A DNA stretch of 50,499 nt from Chara braunii. Its lineage: Eukaryota > Streptophyta > Charophyceae > Charales > Characeae. The position numbers and the translations under genes were made by a program. The stretch lies in the NCBI GenBank assembly GCA_003427395.1, contig BFEA01000607.1, forward strand, positions 810,584 to 861,082, given 5' to 3'. The notes below the pieces were generated by a model. The model saw only the letters and a list, made by a program, of their open reading frames with translations. It was not told the DNA's origin and did not search any database. Within the stretch, counting starts at the first letter, position 1. Each line of letters opens with the position of its first letter. Shown here in pieces: positions 42,691 through 50,499 of this stretch.

Positions 42691-44258
42691 AGGACCTGGT
42701 TTACCTCGTGGCTGTGCGCGATCTGGATGTCAGATCATGGAAGGCTATGTCTACGTTGGGGAGGCGTGAGAGGCTTCAGCTGTTGTGAGACATTCTCACG
42801 GGAAGTGTCATACTGACTCCAAGGCTAAGTAAAGTTGCTCACACTGCCTGGAAACATTCGATGGAGACATACGTGGAAATGGTGAAGCAGGAAAGAGCAA
42901 TGTTGAGAATGTTTCACTACTTCGTCTTCATTTCTGACCCTCACAAGAAGCCGTCAGAGTGGAAGAAACCATTCTTCTACAACCTTTCTGATTTGTTCGC
43001 TAAGTATTGTGATCAAGGATTGACATCGGAGAGGTGGATCGACCAGCGACGACATTTCAAAGAAACGAGTTGGGTGCGGTCATTTCCGGCTACACTTGGA
43101 GGCGAGGATGAGAAAGGAGAGGAGGGCTTCCAAAAAACAAAATCGCTTGCAAACAAATGCCCCGAAGAGTTCATTCAATTCGTCAACAAGTTGTTGCGTA
43201 GATTTGAAACTGGGGGTTCGCATAGCATTCGTATGTCGGGACAAGCGATATATATATATTTCCAGAAACAGGACGTGACATCTGTATTCGTGCCGTTCCA
43301 GTGGGAATCGAGCGATATTTCAGACGAGATGGATTGCAAGGAGATGTTTAGAGCCGTCAGACACCTGACGTGCCACACAGCCGTCCTGAATTTGTGCCGC
43401 CCGACCCAGATGGGTGCGTGGACTAAACAAGTGTTTGATGGACTCAAGAAGTTCATGGACAAACTTGGCGGCGATTATTGGACATTGTTGTGCTTCGTTC
43501 CATGCCCTTGCGAGTTCATATTCTTGAGGCGAGTCGCGATGTGGGACATTCACTTGGATCTTCTCAAATGGACTCGTCTACAACAAACAAAGGGGAAAGT
43601 GGCATATAAGGTTGCAAACTTATCTTTGGAGGTCACAGACAGAATGGTGGTCATCATGTACTCCAACGATGGGGATTTTCATCGCAACACTATTCCCTTG
43701 TTTGAAGATATTCAAGCTGCAGGTCCATCATCTTCCGAGCGGGTGGCTGACATATCGGCACTTGTGCGGGGAGAGAGAAAGCCGAAGATGTTGACTGATG
43801 TCGTGGAGAAGAACTTTCTACCATCAAAGTGGAAAATGGCAGGTATGGATCCACCGGAGAAAGTGGTCTATGATGATATGGAAAGGGAGCCGAATGCGAT
43901 GGTGGAGACATTGGAGCATTTTTGTCCTGCGGACGAGGCTATCGTTTTCCTCGGGAAAGGTCATGCGGGATTGGTTTGGGAGTTGTTAAAGAGTCACCGT
44001 CATTGCATTGTGTTGGAAGGGGAGGGTATGAAGTTCGAGTTCCTCACTTAGTTCATTGACAAGATGGTCAAAACTCGAGATTACTACGCCAACTTTACTA
44101 AGCCGCCTCCTCGACATGATGAAGGGCGTGATCTCGTCTACAAGGTTGGCCAAAACGTGGTCAATATTTGGGAGTTTCTCTTCGAAACAAAACCGCAAGA
44201 CAGAGGGGAACGTATTTATGTCCTCAAAAGTGGAGAAGCTCTTGAGGGGCTATCATAA
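42691..44258 (+). pseudogene. Same protein, central part, possibly methyltransferase-like
   Basis: Frame change at about 42690. The frame then runs to 44258 with stops at 42786 and 44049. The best open piece is 42861-44051 (396 codons). Near its end, MVETLEHFCPADEAIVFLGK followed by GHAGLVWELLKSHRHCIVLEG resembles the C-terminal motif X/I arrangement of N6/N4 DNA methyltransferases (F-x-G-x-G, then a charged strand ending in an acidic residue). MVVIMYSNDGDF could be a preceding strand. I do not see a DPPY-type catalytic motif, so it would be degenerate or not a methyltransferase. ParB-methyltransferase fusions exist in phages, which makes the pairing suggestive. Confidence 0.35.
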
Positions 44259-46447
44259 AGCACTATCGGAGAGGGAGGTTTCATTTCTCGACCGCTTGGA
44301 GACAATGTACTTCGACCAACAAATCGGGGCATTTACAATCGCAGGTTATGCGACTTGTTTTGTGGATGGTGAGGACTTTGATGCCGACGACTCAGAAGAA
44401 GAGAGTGTTGATGGCACTTTGCAAGTGGCTTTGGCAGTTGAGAGGCAAAGAGCTTGTAGCCCGGCTTCACATTCGCAGAGAATGGGTGTTCCAGGCACAT
44501 CGTCCGGTTTTGGAGGAGCTTCGAGCATGGTGGTTTCAACAGATCAGTTAATGACTAAGCCGCCGACTTCTTCGATTGTTACACCGACTCAGATGGCGGG
44601 CAATACGATGACGGTGGCATCAGGAGGCAGTCTGGATCCGAATGCTCTAGCAATGCTCTCCCCAAAGTTGGTGGCAACTCTGACACCATTTGAACACAAC
44701 CCAAGTACTATTATGGCATTGCTACGCTCTCGAACTCCACAACAACCTCCACCTGATGAGCCTTTGGAGTACGAGATTGGAGACACAATCCCTACAGACA
44801 TTCGACTGCTTCCGGGGCCTATAGTGTGCCGAGACGATTATACGGTGACGAATGATGCCACATGGGGTCATCACATTATATGGCACCCCCAACACTTCCA
44901 GTCTGCATTGGCGAGAGGGAGGTGGGTTATGGCTATAAAAGAAGAAGGGGAGTGGTAGTTTTGCCTCCACAGACGTATGTCAGGCTCGAACTTTCTGAAA
45001 CATGCCAAAAATCAGATTGCTAAGCGACTTCTGCGACTTAATCCGGAGGTTTCTCAATTAAGACTAGATGTAAGAACATAATAAATTTTCTAAGAGTTCA
45101 AAATATCGCGGTGGCTTGAGTATCTGGAAGAGTTCTATGATAGACAAACCAGCCCGGCTTATGGATATTATTGGCATGTCAGAGAAGATCTTGGGGAGAG
45201 GAAAAAATCAAGCGGCGGTGGTGACCATGACAAGGGATCCGGATCGAGCGGAGGTGCGCATGACAAAGGATTGCGATCGGGGAGCGGTGCAAGTGACAAG
45301 GGTACGGAACCGAATGATGGTGCAAGCGGCAAGGACGCAAGTCGTGGGGAATGGCAACAAACCGAAAAGTCTAAGGGGCGTCAAGCAACAGAAGGCAAGT
45401 GATCAGCACCAAGCGGCGGTGGGCATGGCAAACCTACAGGACCAAGCGGCGGTGGTTCAACTGTCGAAGGGTCTCAGGGGCCTCAAGAAACAGAGCGCAA
45501 GGGATCAAGATCGAGTGGTGGTTCAACTGTCGAAGGGTCCCACGGTCGAGTCGAACACGACAGTGGCCTCGCATTGGAGCGTTCCCGGCTTGACCAAGCG
45601 AAGAGTCACACGGTCGAGTCGAACCCGACAGTGGGATCGGAAACAATCGCTGGTGCGACTGGCAAGGCTTCGGGACCACGGGGGGGCAGTACAACTATCG
45701 GCGATGCTTTACCTGTCAAAGAGTCATACGGTCGTGTCGAACACGACACTCGTCCAACATTCGAGCGCTCGCGGCTTGACCAAGCGAAAAAACTCACTGT
45801 CGAGTCGAACCCGATAGTGGGATCGGGATCAATCGCCGGTACAAGTGGCAAGGCTTCGGGACCAATCGACGTTGTTTCACCTGTCAAAGGGTCACACGAT
45901 CGAGTCGAACACGACAAGGGTCCACTATTGGAGCGCTCCCAGCTTGACCGAGCGGGGAAACTCGTGGTTGAGTCCAACCCGACACAGCAATGGGGATCGA
46001 TTGCCGGTGCGAATGTCAAAACTTCGGGACGAAAAGGCGGTGTGAGTTGCGAGGGCGTGAGTACAGCTGACCAAGTTTGGGCGACTACAATACTAGTGGG
46101 CGATAGTGTCGCGATGGAAGTGGATATTACTGGTACACTCACGTAATTGCAGATGCCGTCGTCGACGATGCCAGCTGAAGTAAGCGGCACTTTCTAGGAC
46201 ACTTTTGAGGGCGTAAAGGAGGAAGAAACCCTCCATGTACAGGGCATCAAAGAGGATGAAGGACATATAGTACTAAGTACACCGGAGCAAGCTATACTTG
46301 TACAACCTCAACAAACGCTTGAACAACCTCAAACACCACAGTTTGCTAACCTCATGATAGCTATCGAGGAATCTCCTACTGCGCCATTGCATATGGAAGG
46401 TGTGATAGAAGGTCGCGTTGAAGAAAAACTGAGAGTTAGCCATCGAG
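44240..46447 (+). pseudogene. Same protein, C-terminal low-complexity part and splice donor
   Basis: After a frameshift at about 44240 one frame runs to 46447, with stops at 44956, 45079, 45082, 45091, 45400, 46144 and 46195. It holds a globular part (to about 44950), then RWLEYLEEFYDRQ, a Gly/Ser/Lys-rich linker, and three ~155-base repeats with ERSRLDQAK...TVESNP, which incorporate the TCGAACACGA satellite core (45540-45990). It ends with QILVQPQQ-like acidic sequence and CATCGAG|GTGAGC, a strong splice donor at 46448. Linker function is inferred. Confidence 0.45.
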
Positions 46448-46722
46448 GTGAGCACTTTCTTATCTTAGGAACAATATCTAATACTATATGCGGATTAGTG
46501 GGTACATCACATGCACTCATCTCCCATTGTGTCAATCCCTCAGATGTATTGTTCATTTATCTAGCTTTGGAATTGTGCGTTTTCTGAAGAGAAATACTGC
46601 AATTGTTTTGCATGAAGACTTCGTGCAATTGCCATATATTTTGTATTGGTATTCATGAGTCAGTTTCAACAACGAAAAGTCGGACTTGTAACTCATTATG
46701 TTTTATTTTGTCAATCATGCAG
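46448..46722 (+). other. Predicted intron
   Basis: GAG|GTGAGC at 46448 and TTTTGTCAATCATGCAG| at 46722. Joining restores one reading frame (SHRG then RRKEQWKTTQ) on both sides, which supports the call. Confidence 0.65.
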
Positions 46723-47015
46723 GGCGACGAAAAGAACAGTGGAAAACGACACAAGTATACTCGCAACGGAAGAGAAAAAAAAAAAATATTCGTCGTGGCT
46801 TGCAAGCTTTGTCAACTTTGCTGTTATTGCCAAAAAATAAGAGAAGAAGTCGTAAACCCATGACATTTCCATCTGTGAAGCCATCTGCCTTAAGGATGTT
46901 TAAAGTTGTTGGAATAAGCCTCACAGAAGGGAAGAAATTGCATCGCGTAGATTGCAGTTTATCTGTTATGGATAACAACACTGATGACGAAACAGATAGA
47001 CAACCAACAACATGA
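46723..47015 (+). CDS. Basic exon after the intron
   Basis: In phase with the upstream exon: a strongly basic stretch (QRKRKKKNIRRG, KNKRRSRKP) that could be a nuclear localisation signal, then SALRMFKVVGISLTEGKK and an acidic end, TGA at 47013. A later exon (47121) is preceded by TTTTCGTTCCAG, so the stop may be bypassed by a donor I cannot fix, such as GTAGAT near 46946. Confidence 0.45.
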
Positions 47016-47120
47016 ACTCATATCTATGTAGTCTATCACTTGTTTTTGTGTGAAGTCTTAGTCGCTCTATTGTTGTTTATATGTGTGTTTGTATGTAGTG
47101 CATGACCTTTTCGTTCCAGA

Positions 47121-47904
47121 TTCCTTTAGCAAAAGTACGCCTTATTGTAGAAGAAAATAAGTATCTTGAAATGATTACCGGCAGCACTGAAGAGAATGAA
47201 GAATACGACATTGTCGATTACAAGGGGAGGTGGAAGGTGGAAAAGAAAGACGTCATGCTCGCCGCCAAAGATGGGGAATGGTTAAATGATGAAGTCGTCA
47301 ATTTGTACCTGCTAGCCGTTCAGATCACCAATGACTACATCAAGAAGGTTGATTCGACATGTGCAGAAGTGACAAAAGATGAAAGTTCTTGTAGCATTCC
47401 ATCTGTGCATATTCTAATTTTTTTTTCTTTCCTAGATTGTCAAAAGCTCAGTCCGCTGAAATCGCACACTCCGAAGGGACGAGATGGGTGAAGGACATAA
47501 ATCTTTTCAATTTTGATTTGGTAATTATCCCTCTCCATTTCAGAAATCATTGGGCCCTAGCTTATGTCAGTATAGATCGCTCTGAGTGTAAATTCCGCCT
47601 CGTAGACTCTCTCCATCGTGTTGACTACGGTCCAACCCTCAAACTTTTGACAGGTTTTTTCAGAGCGGAGTTTCAGCGACAAAATCTTCGGGAAAAATAT
47701 CATGTGGAGGAGCCTACATCCTACTTTGATACATCAGTAGATGGGATTCCTGCTCCAGATGATTCTTCTAGTTGTGGTGTTTTTATGTTAGGTTTTGCGT
47801 CTTTGCTTGTAAAAGGTCACTTCCCTCTGTTCGGTTTCTCACAAGATAGTATTCCTGATATGAGACTTAGAATAGCATTTGACATTTTGTCCATGGTTAG
47901 ATAG
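47121..47904 (+). pseudogene. Ulp1/SENP-type SUMO protease (peptidase C48)
   Basis: Exon start inferred from the acceptor TTTTCGTTCCAG ending at 47120. GEWLNDEVVNLYLLAV (about 47274) is the family's entry motif. The frame then shifts by one near 47420: the continuing frame reads NFFFFPRLSKAQSAE, as expected for the F-x-x-F-F strand, through a T9 tract. The rest is open to TAG 47904: FDLVIIPLHFRNHWALAYV (catalytic His), FRLVDSLH (Asp) and DDSSSCGVFML (Cys). The oxyanion-hole Gln normally before N/D-x-x-C-G is not evident (PAPDDSSSCG). Such proteases occur in several plant and fungal DNA transposon classes. Confidence 0.7.
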
Positions 47905-48302
47905 GAAAGTCAATGAGAATTTCAGGTTCTAGGTTTGGAAAAATGAGGTTGACATGTTTACTTAGTGTGAACATTTGAGGTGAAAATGTGTATTGTAGGC
48001 AATTTTGAAAATATGTTGACAATGTAAAATATGTTGACAATGTATAATGACATTTCCTAGACTTCTCATCAGTTTTTGATGAGGTTGGCGTGTTTTACCG
48101 AGTGACATGTTTACAGAGTGGATTGCCAATCCTTGAGTGACATGTTTGCGGCTTGTGTACGTGTGAACATTCTAGGTGAAAATTTGTGTTTAATTTCCTT
48201 CAACAGCTTTCATGTATAACCATTGTTTTCTCGTTGTTTGCTTATTTTTTCCTCAGTTCTTTGTGTCATATACAATTAAAATAAAAAGTGAACATGAAAA
48301 TA
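47905..48302. other. AT-rich right subterminal region
   Basis: No gene. Short internal duplications: AATATGTTGACAATGTA (about 48007 and 48028), GAGTGACATGTTTAC (about 48101 and 48132) and GTGTGAACATT...GGTGAAAAT (about 47966 and 48168). These could be subterminal transposase-binding repeats. Confidence 0.45.
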
Positions 48303-48328
48303 ATTTCACTTTTAACGAAAACACCGTT
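48303..48328 (-). repeat. Right terminal inverted repeat
   Basis: Inverted partner of 29213-29238, one mismatch, followed by GCAA. Confidence 0.85.
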
Positions 48329-48480
48329 GCAATATCTTACCTTAGCAAACTTTAGACCAGTCTGGGTGCCACTCTCGGCCAGTTGGAAACTGAATGTTTC
48401 CACGGAGCCACCATAGGCAGTGTCTTATCTAAGCCAACTCTAGACCAGCCCGTGTGCCACTCCATGCTAGACTTTCCCTC
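48329..48480. repeat. Right half of the target repeat plus an uninterrupted copy
   Basis: GCAATATCTTACCTTAGCAA...TTTAGACCAG...GGGTGCCAC continues the unit interrupted at 29212. The complete relative starts at 48392 (GAATGTTTCCACGGAG...TAGGCAGTGTCTTATC...CTAGACCAG). Confidence 0.7.
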
Positions 48481-48552
48481 TATTCCTAACTGCAGGCACC
48501 CTCTACATCCGGACACTATGTCGGACTCCATTTGCGGTCATGGGCAGTGGCG

Positions 48553-48592
48553 ACGTGAATACCCTTACAAGGGTATTCAAGGGTATTCACGT
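48553..48592. repeat. Inverted repeat, 14-bp arms
   Basis: ACGTGAATACCCTT and AAGGGTATTCACGT separated by 12 bases that contain a further AAGGGTATTC copy. Confidence 0.85.
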
Positions 48593-49020
48593 GTGTTTTT
48601 GCATCTCGCATGAGACGGGTTTGACTCAGAGATGGTCCCTGAGAGAGTTGCTCACATAAGTGTTACGCTGCCTGCGGCCGATTCTCTGTAGCCGGAGTGA
48701 CGAACGAGAACGAGATAGGGTTAAAGGGTGTGTGGAAGCCCGAGTTTAATGCGCGGATGATTTTTGTGTGGGCGATAACCGTGATTAGAAGACTTTTATT
48801 TGATTAAAAACTTAGATTAAAACTTAAACATTCTAATTTGTCGATGTGCGCATGTGACTATAGGCAGGGCTGACCATCTGTGTGACAAAGGCACCGTTGT
48901 TGGCGGTCAGAAGCCCGACTGGAAGGCCAAGATGTGGCCTTGGGGTACTTTGAGGAGACTGCAGACTCATGCAGAGTGCGCAAAACCATTATAAGGATTT
49001 AGTACTAACACCGGCCTTGG
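48593..49020. other. No gene seen
   Basis: Mixed unique sequence with an AT-rich patch at about 48795-48840; nothing recognised. Confidence 0.4.
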
Positions 49021-49275
49021 GCCTAGAAGTATTGGTTACGGTGTCAGACTTTCATGCAGAAGATCTAAGGATCAAGATCCGGGACCGGCGACGAAGGAAC
49101 GAAGGAGTATTACGAAGGAAATCGAATGGTTGAAGGCCCCGTGGGGCTATTCCTCTTAGTTTTACTGTCGACCTCGGCAGCGGGGCGGACTGGTGGGGCA
49201 AAGGGGCGCCAATAGTTCCCCTCAACCTCGGTATAATTCCAACTCTATTCTATTATTATTATTATTATTTTAATG
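49021..49275 (+). repeat. tRNA-derived SINE-like element ending in (ATT)n
   Basis: An A-box-like TTGGTTACGGTGTC (49032) and a B-box-like AGGATCAAGATCC (49068) are spaced as in a tRNA promoter. The body ends in TTATTATTATTATTATT (about 49253), a common SINE tail. Confidence 0.45.
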
Positions 49276-49339
49276 TTACTTTTATTTTTTATTTTTTATT
49301 TTTGAAAAAGTTCATTTCTAGTACCGAGACCGATATGAG

Positions 49340-49494
49340 ACCGGTGTGCTTAGCGCAGTCGGTACACCCTTGGACTGTTGAAATACAGACCTAAGTTCGA
49401 ATCCTTTTGAATTCTCCATGAGTGGGAGAAGTGATTCTGAATTACCGAGGGCGGCCAACTCGATTGATGATATCTTAGGGACGCTACCCTGTAG
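49340..49494 (+). repeat. Second tRNA-derived SINE-like head
   Basis: GCTTAGCGCAGTCGGTAC (49348) resembles an A box and TAAGTTCGAATCC (49392) a B box, 40-odd bases apart. The remaining body has no known relation and runs directly into the U6-like segment. Not a complete tRNA, as the acceptor stem does not close. Confidence 0.5.
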
Positions 49495-49555
49495 TCGTCC
49501 TTCGGGACATCTATTAAAATTTGAGCGATACACAGGATATTAGCATGACCCCTGC
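49494..49555 (+). ncRNA. Truncated U6 snRNA-related sequence
   Basis: CCTTCGGGACATCTATTAAA followed by GCGATACACAGGATATTAGC and ATGACCCCTGCG matches the 5' half of U6: the 5' stem-loop (here GTCC-TTCG-GGAC), the ACAGAGA region (mutated to ACAGGAT) and the AGCAUGGCCCCUGCG region (one change). It diverges right after CTGCG, so the U4-interacting/ISL part is missing. A retrocopied fragment, not a functional gene. Confidence 0.6.
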
Positions 49556-49776
49556 GTTTAAATTCCATGCCCAGTCATAAAGCCGATGGGTGTAGCGTGG
49601 GCTATCCGCCAAACACGATATGTTGTGAAGAAGTTTGAGTATGCGCATGCCTGCTGGAGCCCGAAAGTTGGTAAACTATACCTGAGCATTGCGGGGCCAG
49701 ATGAAACTTTGGTGAAGGCTCACAGCGGTACTGACGTGTAAATCGTTTATCGGCTGGTATAGGGGAGGAAGAGTAA

Positions 49777-50190
49777 TTGAGCCGCATTGTAGTTGGTACT
49801 CTCCGAAGTTTCCCTCACAATAGTTGGAGTTGTTGGCCGACATGTTGTGCTGCTGTCGGGGAACGTGAGTTGTCGGGTTGTGTTGACTGGGAAAACAAAG
49901 TGCCTCTCGAGACAACCACGGAGAAGGAGATTGTTGGAAGGAGGGTGGTGACTTACCTGTGAATGTATCTGCCCCGACGTATGGGCAAATGTATTGAGTG
50001 GGTGAAGTTGGATAGAGGAAGGAGCATCGAAGTGAAGATTCACTCTCATTTTGCACAATTCTTGGGTGCATCAGTGGGCGGCATCAACGATGTGAATCTT
50101 ATTGAGTACTGGTGGAAGATTCGTTCTCATTTTGGGCAACTGGTAGGAGCAGGTGCGCTTGTGTCAGATGACGATGACCTCCTGCTGTGA
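49777..50190 (+). pseudogene. Unknown small ORF with a 27-residue duplication
   Basis: One frame from 49777 to TGA 50190 with a single stop at 49960. The second half (ATG 49963, 75 codons) contains an in-frame 81-base duplication: VKIHSHFAQFLGAS (50034) and WKIRSHFGQLVGAG (50115). Acidic end SDDDDLLL. No family recognised. Confidence 0.3.
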
Positions 50191-50408
50191 TGGTCATCAT
50201 CAATGTTTCGCCATCCGACTGTTTACCTACACGCTCACCCTCGCTCGTCCTCGTACGATGATTGAAGCATGTCTGCTTATTGGCAGTCGTGTTGCCCACT
50301 GTGCGCGCCACGGTCCTCGTCTCGAGAATCGAGCCGCTTTCCTATCTGGATGTATCAAGTCACATAGGCGGTAAATTGCATTTGCAAGGCGGGTTTGTTG
50401 TTGCGTGC

Positions 50409-50410
<2 letters not shown>
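50191..50410. other. No gene seen
   Basis: Short stretch between the unknown ORF and the terminal microsatellite; nothing recognised. Confidence 0.4.

Positions 50411-50499
<89 letters not shown>
50411..50499. repeat. (GA)n microsatellite to window end
   Basis: Uninterrupted GA for 89 bases, continuing beyond the window. Confidence 0.98.

Larger units (their letters stand above)
29213..48328. mobile_element. 19.1-kb TIR DNA transposon
   Basis: Terminal inverted repeats of 26 bp at 29213-29238 and 48303-48328 differ at one base and begin AACGGTGTTTTCGTTAAAA. They are flanked by a direct GCAA, and removing the element with one GCAA reconstructs a repeat unit whose uninterrupted relative is at 48392-48440. 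Inside: minus-strand DDE-type transposase (30675-33819); plus-strand Cys-rich ORF (38107-39006); very long ParB-like/methyltransferase-like gene (40066 onwards); Ulp1 protease (47121-47904); and CpG-rich satellites in the centre. The superfamily is not assigned; the 4-bp duplication argues against Mutator and hAT. Confidence 0.75.

Noticed and set aside
45070-45093. Short intron starting at GTAAGA
   Set aside because: Only about 24 bases to the next AG, too short; the frame simply continues through three stops.
47400-47440. Intron in the Ulp1 gene ending at TTTCTTTCCTAG
   Set aside because: The T tract and following bases read NFFFFPRLSKAQ in the downstream frame, fitting the protease fold, and no phase-compatible donor was found; a one-base frameshift is simpler.
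49340-49410. Functional tRNA gene
   Set aside because: A and B boxes are present but the acceptor and anticodon stems do not close; better read as a SINE head.

Overview
This is a eukaryotic, repeat-dominated window from a large plant-lineage genome. Spliced genes with GT..AG introns, tRNA- and U6-derived retroposons, long microsatellites, LTR and LINE retroelements and a giant DNA transposon all point that way. The style of the gag and CCHC ORFs and the extreme repeat load suggest a charophyte alga such as Chara; that is recognition, not proof. No ordinary host gene is convincingly present, and almost every coding region is a decayed mobile-element gene.

Layout. (1) 1-21564: a giant Ty3/gypsy-type LTR retrotransposon on the + strand. 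Its 5' LTR is cut by the window edge (about 3.8 kb visible) and its 3' LTR ends at 21564 (at least 4 kb). The LTRs are packed with 41-bp and 46-bp tandem repeats and carry their own ORFs. Between the 5' LTR and gag lies a tandem array of five related ~130-170 codon ORFs (3965-6633), followed by gag, protease, reverse transcriptase, RNase H and integrase (6659-12246), all broken by stops and frameshifts. An antisense ORF (14453-14956), a 22-bp satellite, a TATA box and an assembly gap follow. (2) 21565-24352: microsatellites and two head-to-head 3' ends of one LINE family. (3) 24354-27850, minus strand: 5' part of a retroelement with a CCHC/coiled-coil ORF1 and a GIY-YIG endonuclease domain, RT not seen. 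(4) 29213-48328: a 19.1-kb DNA transposon with 26-bp terminal inverted repeats (25/26 match) and a 4-bp target duplication (GCAA). Its boundary is confirmed by an uninterrupted copy of the target repeat at 48392-48440. It carries a minus-strand DDE-type transposase (DUF7869-like), a CpG-rich satellite core, and a divergently transcribed plus-strand gene set: an unknown Cys-rich ORF, a very long ParB-like/methyltransferase-like protein, and a Ulp1-type SUMO protease. (5) 48329-50499: the target tandem repeat, two tRNA-derived SINE-like units (one joined to a truncated U6 snRNA), a small unknown ORF and a (GA)n tract running off the window.

How it fits together. The LTR element and the TIR element are separate insertions separated by LINE-type debris. 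The strongest candidates for undescribed biology are the five-ORF array of the LTR element, with a probable diverged relative inside each LTR, and the TIR element that combines a transposase, a ParB-like domain with a possible degenerate methyltransferase, and a SUMO protease.
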